Positions 1-12,500 of a stretch of 64,000 bases of DNA are shown here, one piece after another. The DNA is taken from contig JACSVZ010000006.1 in NCBI GenBank assembly GCA_014706295.1, forward strand, positions 27,999,629 through 28,063,628, written 5' to 3'. The position numbers and the translations under genes are program-made. The stretch is from Lycocorax pyrrhopterus obiensis. Its lineage: Eukaryota > Chordata > Aves > Passeriformes > Paradisaeidae. The first letter of the stretch is position 1. Every line of letters starts with the position of its first letter. The notes under the pieces are model-generated. The model was not told the DNA's origin, made no database searches, and was given only the letters and a program-made list of their open reading frames with translations.

Positions 1-3000
1 ACATTCTAGAGGCTTACAAAATGCTATGGAGCAGAATAGAGGCCACTGCTTTCAGGGACAACAACTAGGTGCAGAAACAGCACCTTGTGATCCCCTTTGT
101 AGCTCACACTGCAGCAGAGCAGCAGCAGCAGAGCTTAAGTGCTGCAGCTGAAGCTCTAATTCTACAAGGGTACTGATGAGATGCCTCTGTCTGTGTGCTG
201 AGCACTGGAAGGCTCCCAGGAGAGCACAGGAGTAGGGTCACTGACAGGTCAAAGCTTGGCTAGGGATTACTCTTGGCTTTGTAAGCCATTTTCTTGACTT
301 CTTGATTTAGAGCATTAGAAGCCAGCTACATCTCCGACTGCAAATTCAAGGTTTATTTGGTAAAACACATCAAAAACTGTCAGCTTACTTTATTTGCCAG
401 ATATTTCCATGCCCCAGTCATACAGCAGAAAAACTGAAGTGGCTTTAGATCCCATTTGCTGCTGTATTTTATGATAATGAGAATACACCTTTCCTGTTGT
501 ACCATTAACCTTCTTCCCCCAAGGCTTTCTTTATAAAGTAATGGCCAAATTTTCTGGTTTTCAATGTGTAATAGTTATACTATTTTTTAAATTACTTTCT
601 TGATAATGAACAGACTATATCCCTGTATTTAGTACTAAGCCATCCTCTTAAACATCCACTTTGCTATACCTTCACACACACGTACAAAACTTTATGATGA
701 GATCTCCACCAGCTAAAAAGCATTACAGCTAGTATTGATGAAGATACTTGGACTAAAAACCTGAAGATATCAGCAAAATGAAAGGCATATGGAATAGAAA
801 TAATCTCTAATCTCAGCTATTCTAGGTACGTCAAGCATTATAAGGAATATATGCAAGTTGACCATCAGACTCAAATTATTATTCAAGCCTTATTTTTAAA
901 TGGTTCAGGAAGCAGTAGGCAATACCTGTAAGGGTGAGGAGAGAGGGGTTGCATGATTTATTTTAATTTATTCTTTTTTGGGGGGAAAAATAGCAAGCAA
1001 AGAAGGAGAAGAAGGGAAAATAGTGGCATGTGCTTTTAAACTATTGTAGAAATGCAACAAAAGGGAAGCCTGCCTGGCTTAGTAGCTACCTTATTTCTAA
1101 AAGGCTACAGTACAAAACTGGATATGACAACTTGCTAGACACTCACATTTTTGTGTTTATTTAAGAGTTCAAATTTTTGTGAAAATAATGACAGAGAGAG
1201 ACCCTCAGGTTAAAATCTTCCTCTACACTGCCAACAAAACATCTCAAGAGAGGCTGTGCAGTTTCACAGGTAAAAGAAATATTTTATGAGGCATTCGAAG
1301 AGCACAAGGCTGGGCTCAGGAGAGGAACTTATTTGAAAACATGGCTTTTCAAATTGTTGCTAGCAACACAACAAATCCTCTAGCAACAACATTTTAAGTA
1401 TTTACGGGGGTAGACAAGGCTTTTACTATTTCCTTAGCTTCATAATTGCATTTAAGTTAGTGGAGTTATGACGAGTCTCTGGCTTCAGCCATATGCCAAT
1501 GATGAGGAAGAGCTGCCCTCACTCAGAGGTTCTGCTTTCCCCCTTTGGCTTTCCGACAGAGCTGTCGCTTCCCAGAAAAGCTGCCTGCTGTTTGATCTGC
1601 TTGCAGGCCTCGTTACCTCTCCCTGCCAGGTCTCCAAAGGCACCTCTGGCCAGCAGAGAATGACACGGTGCTGCCATTGTCCATTAAACCAATTAAGTAA
1701 GACGTTAAAGGAATAAAGTGTTTAAAATATTCATTAGTTTTTAGCAGCACATATATCTTCTTAATTAGCTTTGTCACTGGATCAAATTAACAAGGTTTTA
1801 ATGACAGTTAGTAAGTGATACATTCATTAATTTAGGAAATGATTCATTTTCTCTGACTTTTTAAATTCCCTTCTAATAAAATAAATTCTGGCATGAGTTT
1901 TTCCATTAGGCATGATGTCCTTGCTTCACACGGTGTAATACTGCAGCTTGATCACCAGGATAGGGTGAGTACATTCCAGCAAAAAAATAATTAATTCCAA
2001 ATAATTGTGTGACCTCTGAAATCAAGTTTTTATTTTACAAAAAAATTTGTTTGTTCAGTTTTGGCTGAAGATTTATCAGCACATTTAATCTACTTACAAT
2101 TCTTCCATACCGACCTAAAATATGCTTAAGTATCACTTGATTAATATAATTTCTTAGACATTTTCACATATGCACAACATCAGCAGTATACAAAGAAAGA
2201 AAGAAAGATAAAAGAAGCATTAATCATAATAAAGAGCCATTATTTCATCATTACCTGGCTGGACCAGCTTCCTGTCCAAATCAATCAAACTGCTCACATT
2301 AGTACCAGGCTACAGCTTAGTAAAACATATGTATTATGATTATGCATTTTATCAGTATTTATGCAGAAACATGTAAGAAGGTCAAGCTAGCACTCTTCTA
2401 GTAACTTTTAAAACACAAGACTTTCTGTTTTGAAATCTCCAGTCTAAGAAATTGCATAAGACAGTCTGGTCTGTGAGGTGTATGAACTGCAGGAGTCCAT
2501 ACAGTTTTGCTTTAAGGAATACAGATTTTTTGTTTAGATCAGATTATATGAAGAAAAAAAATAAAGGTACAGTATTAGTTACAGTATTAGCAAGCAAATA
2601 CCAGCCCTATATATTGAGGTTGCTCTGATTACCCAGAAAATTCATGCTTGTAAAAGATGGTCTCCCTTTTAAATGCTTGGGGTCTTCAATCAGCCTTTAA
2701 TCAAAATGTGAAATCTTAGCCATAAGTCTTGGCTCTAGAAATTTACAGTGCCTCCCAGATGGCTCTTGAGGTAACATCTTTCCATCCTTGAGAAACTCTT
2801 TATAGCTCAAAAATCTCTAATGACTGATTACTGAGATGTTAGAACTACTTGCAGCTTTCAGTGACTGTTCCAAGTCTCAGTAGACAGATGTAGCCATGTG
2901 ACACTTCTCTGTGGTTTTGCTTTTTGACAGATGAACAAAATCCTGCAGCCTGACTGCACAAAGCTATGCAGAGGCTGCTTTATAGGAAAACTGCAACATA

Positions 3001-6000
3001 GAAATGGGGGAGGTCCTGTCAGCCTAAGAAACTTTAAACCTGTCAGACTTTCATGGCTCTCAGACTTTTCATGAGCACTGTCACAGCAACCCTCAGTACT
3101 GTGCCTTATAGTGGCTTTAAATGTACCTTCTGGAAAGTAGGTGTATTTTATATACGCGCTGATATGACAGTGACCATTTGAGCTTCCTGAGATAATGCTT
3201 GTTCCTGTCCTAGAGAAAGCAAAAAAACCCAGAAAGTCTTGGCAGCAAAGCAATCTCCAAAATTACTCAGGGCAATTTCATGCCATGGAAGTGAAAGAAA
3301 TTTGTGCTTTGCAAACTGCAAAAAGCTGACTTGAAAGCAATTTTTTTTACATATTTTTCAGTTCATGGTGAAATTTGAAGCCTTGTGAGTGGAAACATAG
3401 TGTTTATGTAGCTTGTTAGAAGCCATATGGTACACATTTTAGTTACAGGTCAAGTTTTTAACAGCCTGTTCTTCAGTGTACTTGGAGCAATGTAATTCAG
3501 CAGCAGATTTACTGTGCCAGTAAAGCCAGCACCAGCAATACAAATCCAGGAAAAGGCTGTCAATATAATGGTGCCATATTAAGGGAGATAAATACAGTAA
3601 TAATACTACAAAGCAATTATTTTCAGAGCTATTAGAACTGGATGCATTTGCATCTAGTTATTAAAAATTCTCCCTACTGTTCAAAGAAAAAGTATTCTTT
3701 TTTAATATTTGATTATGTTACATTTCAGTAGCAAGACTCTGTAATATCCCTACAGGGAGCAGTGTACTGGAGAGCCTCTATTTTTCTGAAAAAGGCACTG
3801 CAAATCTGTTAAAAATGAAATACCGTGTTATGCTTGTTAATAAACCTCCTAGTCTGCTCCAAAGCATTGGGATGAGATTTTATTTTTACTGAAACAGAAG
3901 TGAATTGCACTTTTTAATTGGGATCTTCAAGTCTTTCTGTAATACGTAAGGCAAACAACCATGAAAAGTGAGCCTGAAGTGCAGAGGCAGTGCACACACC
4001 TATGGCTGGCTTTTGCTCAGTCTTGTGAGAGGTTTTTGCACAGACCTCCAGATGCTCCAGCTTGGTGTAGACTCTGACCTACTTTGCTTTAGGTTTTGCT
4101 TAGCTTTGTATTAGAGTGTGGTGCAAGACGTACGTGACTGCACACGCTAAACCTATCTAGTTTAGTATAATTAAAGTTTTATAGAGGTGCCACAATAAAA
4201 TTCTCTATATTAATAATTTTATCTATTCCAGTTTTCCCTGTGATTTACTCTTTTCCAACTGAGCAGCAGTATCTGGAAATTATGCTGTCATATGGCAAAT
4301 TTACGGAGATCTGCAAAGGAAGGACTAGTGTACTCATAAGGTGCTTGATTCAATTCTTTCTAATATCCAGAAGCCACAAAAAATTTAATTTTTTAGGGCT
4401 TCTGTCCTGCAAAATCCAGACTATTTTTTTTCTAAATTAAATTGGACCCAGGGAAAGGAAGAAAATCTCCCTGTAAAGATTAGACAAATATGAAATAACA
4501 TTAGAAATGACCTGCTAAATACTTTATGAAGTCTAATTTCATGATACATCTGCGGCTTAACTAAAACTGCACTGCACTGCAAAGCGATGGCAACTCAATC
4601 TGATAATTTTCCTGGTGTCATTCTTTATAAACTACTTCGTTCTTGGGGCAGTATGTGAGGGTCTTTAAGGCAAGAGGGAATCAGCAAATATTGGTGCCAA
4701 GACAATCCTTCCCCATATATAGGGTAAAACGGGAGACTCTGGGGGTAACTGTGGCAACTAGAGGGGAAGAGGAGTGACTTTTTTAAGGTGTCCCTATCAG
4801 AAGCTCAGAACTGCTGGGTAGGAAAAGCTCCCAGCCCTTCCAGTCAATTGGGTTTTTTTCAAAAGCGAGATAAAATCCAGGAGAGAGTGGGAAAGGACAA
4901 CAGGGAAGCATCTTGCTTTGGCATGAAGAATGGAGAAGGATCTTCAAAGAGCATGCAGAGAGAGGCTGATCCAAGGCATCCTTCGTGGAAGTGGGTTGAA
5001 GAGCCATCCCAGGAGGAGTCAGTTATGTCTGCAAGACTTCTGAACTGAAGTTATTTTGTGTTTTGACTTTCATGGCCAGTTTGGTAGTAAGTGGACCAGG
5101 TGAATTTAAAGCATCTGCTGTGAAAGAATAGCTCAAGGCATACATTTGCTGCAAAATTAATAATGTTTCTTATGCACACACTGTCACACACACTTACCCA
5201 CAGTTTCTTCTGTAATACAGGAATTAAATAACACCCATTTTATTCAATTAGGTGTGTAATTGCATCTGTTTGGAGGTTTGCACAACCTGGATAACCCAGC
5301 AGTGAGGTTACCACCCAAGAGCCTCCTAACTTCCAGCAAGACAACAGCATGCTCAAAGCCGTGCTTGATCATGCAGCAGGGAGTCTGTGATGTTGTTGTG
5401 GCTTAGGAAGAAAATTAACTTTATCCTAGCCACAACGAGAACAGATGTATATTGGTGCTACCGAAAATACCAAGGCTTTCTCCTCACTGAATCCATTGAC
5501 TGTGGCTAACTCACAGGAACAAATTCTGTAGGACAAAAGATAGGTGACGTCTTCCATTGCTGAGATCAGGAAGCAGCATCATATAATTTCAGGCATCAGC
5601 TAAGCAAGTTTCACATGAATCAGAGCCAAGTCATATGTTGGGGCTGGCTTGGCCACACCTGCTGCCGCCAGAAGGCAGTTCTGTTGCCTCCCTTCTCAGC
5701 ACCATCCAGATGGACTCGGCTGGGTGTTTGCTGTGCCCATGCTTCCAGCCAGCTGCCTGCAAACCGTGGGCCAGAAGCCACGTAACTGCATTAGCACTGG
5801 CTGTGCCTGCGAGGGACAGCGGGTCCCAAGCCCGGGACGGGCTGTCACCAGCGGCTCCGGTCCTCCGGAGGCAGGACATGTCAGAGCCATGGGGGCGGCG
5901 CGCTGGCTTGGAAGCTCAAGTTCGTACATCAGCTCCTGAAGGCAAGCTCATTAATTGCTAAAGGCCAAATGTGCCCCAAGCCGTAATTTTTTCATAAATA

Positions 6001-6049
6001 CCGCTATCATGAACAGTTCAAAGAGCTCCACAGTGCATACAAGTATTTA
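1..6049. other. Intergenic, no gene recognised
   Basis: AT-rich sequence with no coding signal on either strand. It contains the X-box-like palindrome (1355-1368), a homeodomain-site-rich AT stretch around 1690-1860, a short AAAG run (2192-2207) and a GC-rich patch at about 5637-5930 that matches no known family. Confidence 0.6.
1355..1368. promoter_or_regulatory. Candidate RFX-type X-box palindrome
   Basis: The perfect 14-bp palindrome TGTTGCTAGCAACA contains two RFX-like half-sites (GTTGC/GCAAC). A third CTAGCAAC half-site lies at about 1379-1387. No nearby gene explains it, so any regulatory role is conjecture. Confidence 0.35.
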
Positions 6050-6054
6050 GATTC

Positions 6055-6528
6055 TGTCCTGCTTTCCTCCAAGGACAGGGCTAAGTTTCTGCAGCAGCCA
6101 TGAGCAGGCAGACTCTGGAGCTGTGCGGGCATGTCCAAGATGATTTACTGTTCCATATCATCTCACATCATGGCCAGGGAGTGGCGCAAAGGGACCCTCT
6201 CACTTCCCATGTCCCTTTTCCAGGGGAGCAAGCAGCGATTGGAGTGGTGGGGTAACACTGAATCCAGCTGGAGGGTCTGTCCAACATGCTTTCATTGTCC
6301 ATATCTGTGAGCAATTTTTCCCTGTAAATCACCCTCTTTTTGTATATTTTTGTTATTTATATTGTTGCTGTTGCTATTTGTTTCCTTATCTCGTTGCAGT
6401 TTCCAGTAAATTGCTTTTATCTCAACCTGTGACCTCTGCCTCTTGTGTCTCCCACCAGAGGGGGGAGGAGAACTACTGTTGGAGGGATGGGGCACTAAAT
6501 TAGGGAGTGCTAATCCTAAACCATGACA
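6055..6528 (+). mobile_element. Solo LTR, avian ERVL-like, diverged
   Basis: The segment opens TGTCCTGCTTTCC and closes AACCATGACA, matching the terminal pattern I know for avian ERVL LTRs (TGTCCTGGTTTCAGCTGG at one end, AAACCACGACA at the other). Internal landmarks also fit: a TTATTTATATTGTTGCTG tract, CTTTTATCTCAACC, and CCAGAGGGGGGAGGAG. The flanking 5-mers GATTC (6050-6054) and CATTC (6529-6533) look like an aged target-site duplication with one mismatch. There are no internal viral genes, so this is a remnant left by LTR-LTR recombination. Confidence 0.72.
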
Positions 6529-7666
6529 CATTCTTTTCAGATAAAATGTATTTGGTGGCTGTGCATCTACCAGGGAACAACGCTTGGCTGTGGTCACTTT
6601 TAATGCATATGTAGATTTCTGCCTATGCACAGTCAAGGATTTTAAGCATTTCTACACTTACTCCATCATTTTAGGTGATAAATAACCTTGTAAATCACTT
6701 ACAATTACTCATCATGACAGCATGGTACAATCAGATGAGATACTGGTTTCTCAGCAAAATATTTAATAAAATTGTCAAATTTGTTATTACGTGAAGCATT
6801 ACACTTTATGATATGAAAATAAAGTAGCCAAATGAAGATAAATATCTTAGCATAAATGCAGTAGAATAAATTTAATGACAAACAAATGTTGAGAATAAAA
6901 TTGCCTACTTTTTGTACTTACTGGTTATATCTAGCAAAACAACTGTCATACTGATTTTTTTGAAACCAAACTCCCTTTCATTTAGAAACTCATTACAGAG
7001 CAAATATTTTAAATTTTCAAATAATTACTTGAAGTGCTTTTATTGTTTTTCAAAATGAGCAAATGTTGCAATAGAAGAACACCCACACAGAGAAATCAGA
7101 CAAAATTAGCTCCTGCCTCAAGTAACGCTTATCTTAAGAAGAAAAACAGTCTACATCTGCTACAAGTATTTAAGTGAGCTCTAGGAGACAGTTTTCATAG
7201 TCAGTTGCACTCACTTTTTAGAAACACATCTTATTTTCATTTGAATTTGTCTAGTTTCAGTTTCTGGTCACTTGCTGGCCATGGGTGATGTTTCCCATGG
7301 GCAGCTCACACGTGCCTGTCTCTGGTTTGCCCAGGTGCAGATTAGCTGTGATGTGGATGCCGAGGGACCAAACCTGGCTCTGCAGGGAACCAGCCCAAGC
7401 CAGCCCACCAGCTCAGGCCACAGCTACAAGGGCTCATCTCATTCCTCCACATCTCAGGGGAATCCTACTCTCCCTTTATGTGAGACAACAGCAGGCAGAC
7501 TAGGTTTTCCTGTTCTTTGAGCATTCCTGCAGCTCTTCTCGCAGTCTTTCCAAATTGTATTATTATTCCTTAACTCAGGTCTTGATATTCCTCTGTTTTA
7601 TACATTTGCAGATTAATATTGGCTCTTCTGGCTACTTGTCCAGTAGTTTGCAATGGGATTTCATGG

Positions 7667-8308
7667 TGTCTTGGGGTGATTCTATCATGTGTATCCCCTA
7701 TCATGCTCTATGCCCAAAAAGTAATATTGTGACTTTTCTGTGCCTTTAAACTGAGCTTGGGGAAAAAAAAAAAAAAACTAAACGAACTTTTCAAAACAGT
7801 TTCCCAAGGACACAGAGATTACACTCCTCTGCGTTCTCTGGCTGCAGGAGCCAGAGGGAGCACCCTGCTTGCTTTCTTCAGCCAGCGGTTTCGGGTTTTT
7901 TTCCTTCTCTTCCCGGCGTGAGACGGAAAGCTGAACTTTGTTTCCTGGGACTTTGGTTTTTCCCTTTTTCTCTTCTGGACTGTTCAACAACATCAGAACA
8001 CATCGGGAGAATTTTTCCCCGAGGCCCGGGGGTGGGCCCTCGCCGACCCAGCTCCGAGGAGGAGAGAGACCACACCTACAGAAGGACTCTGAAATCTTCC
8101 CAGGTTTCTCTCTACAGCGAGAGATTTCATTTCATTATTTAGCATTATTATCCTTTTCCCGTGTGTTTGTTAAATAAATAGCTCTTATCTCATTCACTTT
8201 CCTTCGAGGAAAATAATTTTTTTTCCCTGAACCCTGTGGGGGGAAGGGTAGTTGTAACCTGGTTTTCTCTCAGAAGATATATTGCTAAATTTTGGCCAAA
8301 CCGGCACA
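7667..8308 (+). mobile_element. Solo LTR of an endogenous retrovirus, 642 bp, with intact target-site duplication
   Basis: The element begins TGTCTTGGGG, ends CCGGCACA, and is flanked on both sides by CATGG (7662-7666 and 8309-8313). A 5-bp duplication with TG...CA ends is the signature of retroviral integration. Inside are an AATAAA (8173-8178) in the R/polyadenylation position, an A run (7763-7776), and a GC-rich central part. The tail CCCTGTGGGGGGAAGGG resembles passerine ERV LTRs from memory. No gag, pol or env sequence is attached. Family naming is tentative, but the structural call is firm. Confidence 0.85.
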
Positions 8309-9342
8309 CATGGTCAGTTGGCTTCTCATCATAAATCTGCAGCACTTCCAAGTTTCCTATTTCCTAGGATGCTATGCAACAGCCTGTAAAAATGCCCTGC
8401 CTACTCTCATATCTATTTGTGTAACTATATAAAAATACCAAAAACATGTATTCAGTTACTCAGTGCTATTTTCCAACATCTTTAGATTTGGTTGGCATCC
8501 TAACTTTTGCTCAGACAATACTAGTTGTCCCAAGACCTCTGAAGTGAGGATACCATAGAACCATATTCTTACTAAAATTACTCCTCATTACTCCAAGAAT
8601 TAAAACTATTTCTGCATTATCACAGAAAATACTATCTCCCTTATCTGAACTCCTCCCTAGAAGAGAACAGAAATATGCATTAAGCAATTCTGCCCTTGGC
8701 AGATTAAAATTAAGAATTCAAGCAATTGCACCTAAAGTGCTCCAATATCATCATCAGATAATTCAGATAAGTAGAATTCCTTCTGGTCTTCCCAGATTTG
8801 TTCACTTTTAATTTTGCCTTTCAAAAAATGTTTCCTATTTTTTTGTGACTGTACCTTAATTCTTGCTTTATGATCTTAAACAACACTTCTAGAGGAATTT
8901 TTTTTTAAACGTCTGGATTGTGGGTTTGGCATCTTGTAAAATGCACCTGAGCGGCTGCTCATTGTTATTTTCATTGTTCTGTTCAAATCCTCTCTCCACC
9001 TGATTTTGCTAACATTTATGTCTGAGCTTTTGGAAACCATTCCTTGTAAACCACCAAGTACAACTGTTCTTTAGAATGTTCATTACACAGATCAAATTAA
9101 CATAACACACATATATAGTAGATGCCAGCTAATTATGCACCTTGAGGTTTTTTTCTTCATAACTTTGTCCTAAGAGTATTCAAGACTGCTTGCTACAGAA
9201 AAGCAGACTAAAGACTTAGAGCTCACCAGCTGATAATTTCCTTGCTGGGACCGAAATTAAACAGCATAATTTCTTAGCTAGGAAATATTATAAAACTAGA
9301 GTGAGCAATGCTGATGCCTAGTGGTGAAGAATGAAATAGAGC

Positions 9343-9440
9343 CACAGAATCATAGAATTGGTAAGGTTGGAAAAGATCTCTGAGATCATTGTGCCCAACC
9401 ATTAACCCAAAACCTGCCAAGTACAGTGCTAAACTGTGCA
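9343..9440 (-). mobile_element. CR1 LINE 3'-end fragment (minus strand)
   Basis: On the plus strand it reads CACAGAATCATAGAATTGG, AAGGTTGGAAAAGATCTC and GTGCCCAACCATTAACCC, the reverse complement of the CR1 3' UTR with its ATTCTATG-type terminus. It is about 100 bp and heavily 5'-truncated, as is usual for CR1. Confidence 0.85.
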
Positions 9441-9530
9441 GTACTCTTATTTGGCAGGGTAGGAAGGAGATAATTGGTGAATTAATCAGGAAAAAGCCTA
9501 TAATTGTCAAAATCTTTGTTTTTTCTGTGA

Positions 9531-9566
9531 CTGTGTGTTTGCGTGTGTGTTTGCATGTGTGTGTAT
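9531..9566 (+). repeat. Interrupted (GT)n microsatellite
   Basis: Short GTGTGT runs are interrupted by TTTGC. Length is probably variable between individuals. Confidence 0.8.
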
Positions 9567-12500
9567 ATTGAAAAAAAATGGAAAATCTCAATTGGAAGAA
9601 AAGTGCTGGTGCAAGTAGACAAGGACACAAAATGTCTGGCTGTCGAACAATGGGATTTGAGAAAAGGCCAAAGATTGTTATCACAAAATGAAAATGTCTC
9701 TCCTTGTGAGAAACACTGGTGACAAGAAGATGAATTGAAAAATCAGTGACAAACAGATATATGACTTTCAGCAAGAGAAACTGCTTGGGAATGGGAAAAA
9801 AAAAAAGATGGAATTTTGCCACAAAATGCTGGGTTTCATTGGAAAAAGGAAAAAAATTTGAAAACTCAAATTTTACCTGTCCAGGTCTCAGACTGACAAG
9901 GACACTGCAACCCAATGTCTTTGGAACAACAACAAAACAGGATCCATGAGCCCAAACATTTCTAATCTTGTTACTGCCGAGAGATCACAAGACCTTACCA
10001 TTCCTCTATGAGAGTTTCTTGTACAAACAATGAAAAGGGGAAAAACTCAAAATGTGGCTTTCAGTGGGATGCATAAGGCCACCTAAGCCCGGCTTTTCAA
10101 ATGGAAACTTTGAAAAATGATTAAATCACTGTCTGCTTGAAGCACTCGGACATGGATAAGCATGAGCTAAAATCTGAAAGGGATGAATGCATAGAAAGCA
10201 CTCTCAGACAACTTTCTTCTCACTTCCTTCAGGAAAAATGCTGATGATGTTCAAAATTCATTATAAGACCTTAAACAATGTCCACAGACAGAACTCACCC
10301 TGGGAAGGGGCTTCCTACACCTCCAGCATTGCTGTAGGCAAAGCAGAACCTGAGCCGTAGGTGCCCTCCAAAGGGTGCTCAGCTCTTGGGCAGGTAACAT
10401 GGTGCTGGAGGGACCAGGAGAGGTCTTGGGGCCACACAGGTCAGTAAGAGTGCTGCAACTAAAGTCCTCCAAGAATCCACAAGAAAACCTGTCCAACACA
10501 AGGAAGCTTGGTGGGTGAGCAAGCACAAGCAGAAGATGAGATTGGACATGTGTCTTAATGGGCATTTGAAGTTACCTGCACTTAAATTTCTGGATTGTAC
10601 AGCTGTTGAGGTATTGCTAAATGGTTAATTCCCAATGACAGTGTGGACAGCATCCTTTTATTTTCATTGAACTGTGAAGATACAAGCCTTCCTTTTTTGA
10701 TTAATATCCTCAGAAGTTTATTGTAGCACATGCTACATGAGTCAGCATCATTCATCTATCGAGAGGTGAGGCAGGTACGAAAAGCAACATTAAAATTTTC
10801 GTGCTGAGGTCATCTATTACACCACATTCCTTCATGAACAACAGTGGTTTCTCCTATCGACATAAATATCTGTATTTAATTACAAAATCTTTAGGTTTTG
10901 ACAAGTCTGAATTATCACACTGAGGTGATGAAGCGGTTAACGGCTAAATCATGTGAGAAATTTAACCAAACATGTATAAGACAAATTTTTGTGAAAGAAA
11001 CTGTTGCCTATTGAAGTATGAGTATGTAACTACAGTTCTTAGATGAGAGATGTAATCATGAATATCGATTTTTGTGTGCTTACATAATGAGTAAATATCT
11101 TTAAAATACATTATGCAATAGAATAGAGTTGCAATTTTTGTTTAAAATATTTTATTCTACAGAGTTGCCATTTTTGTTTACATCTACTTTCAATAGACTT
11201 AGGACAATAGAGAAAAAACAAAGACAATTGAAATATTTGCTTATAAAATACCACAACAATTCTAAGGAAAAAGGGTCATGTCGTCGATTGTTTCAGCTCC
11301 TGTTCCAATGACACCATTACTTTCTCATCATCATTCCTTTTAAGAGACCTCGGACAGCGGTTTTTTACGTCTCCTCCCTGCCCAGGCTGGGTCCATGAGC
11401 GATCAGGCAGCACCATCTGCTGGGCATTTTTTCCTCCCTATGACATCCGATTGCCTTTTTTTCTGAAAATAGTTGGCAACCAGGTGAAGGCAGAGCAGAG
11501 TCAGCTGAGGTTTGTGCGAGATCAGGCTGGTTCTCATGGGCTCTAATCTGTTCCCTCTGTGTCTCTTGGATAGTAATGTCTCTGCGTCAATTAACATGTT
11601 TAAGATATATTAACTAAAAGCTAATTTTTGTTCAGCTTCATAGCATTATTTCAAAGTAATTAAGGTAATTATAAAATAATAAAATAAAAATAATGGGATT
11701 TGCCCGGCTTTCTACAAATATGTATGATCACACAGACTGCTGTTTAAAAGTTTATTGCTACTACAGATGGGGGGAAAATCGGATATTGCCTTCTGTAGGT
11801 TACAAGATATTTAGTCTCAAAGCTAGCCTCATGTGGGAAGTAAATAAAAAACTAGCCGAGAACTTTCCAGCAGGACATGCATATGTTTTGTAACCTGTGA
11901 GCCTAATCCCAGACATAAACCTTTTTCCACCACATCCCTGTTACGAAAGCGGCACCAGCTTTCATCTGCCACGGGAAATCCTGTCTGTAATCTTGGCACC
12001 AGATGTCACCAGCTGCATAATTAAAAGTTGCAATTCTGTGGAAAGAAAGCACTCTTCTGCTGGGAACCCCACACGTTTTGTAGCAAAGAGCTCGGCCTCT
12101 ACTAAATGCTGCTCACAAAGGAGTATGTTCAGCGTGCACCTGCTCCCTTTACAGTCACTCTAATCTTTCATCAGTGTTAAGGAGAATACCCCTAATGTAG
12201 GTCTAGAAGGGAAGAGGACGGCACACATGGTCACATATTGGAAAAGTGGTTAAAAATACTAAGTCAGTGAAATATACAATCTGTTTGCATTAATGAGAAG
12301 GATCTTGAAGTGTTTCTGTTTGAGGTACTGCGCAAATCAACAAGGAAGATTTTGTCCACAAACACACAGGGGCTTGGTTTCTCACCAGAGTTTTACCTAA
12401 AGATCAAATAAGGTCAAATAAGCCAGAAGTTATTTCACCTCCTTCTGCTGCTGCTCATTTCTATGTCTACCTCAACCTCTCCTTCTGCTGGCAAAAGCAA

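Noticed and set aside
5631..5929. First exon of NMU on the minus strand
   Set aside because: NMU is expected upstream in synteny, but neither minus-strand frame shows a signal peptide or NMU-like sequence, and no FRPRN-type peptide exon was found.
9274..9915. 213-codon open frame on the minus strand
   Set aside because: It runs through a CR1 fragment and a GT microsatellite, is phenylalanine/histidine-rich low complexity, and has no family resemblance or splice context.
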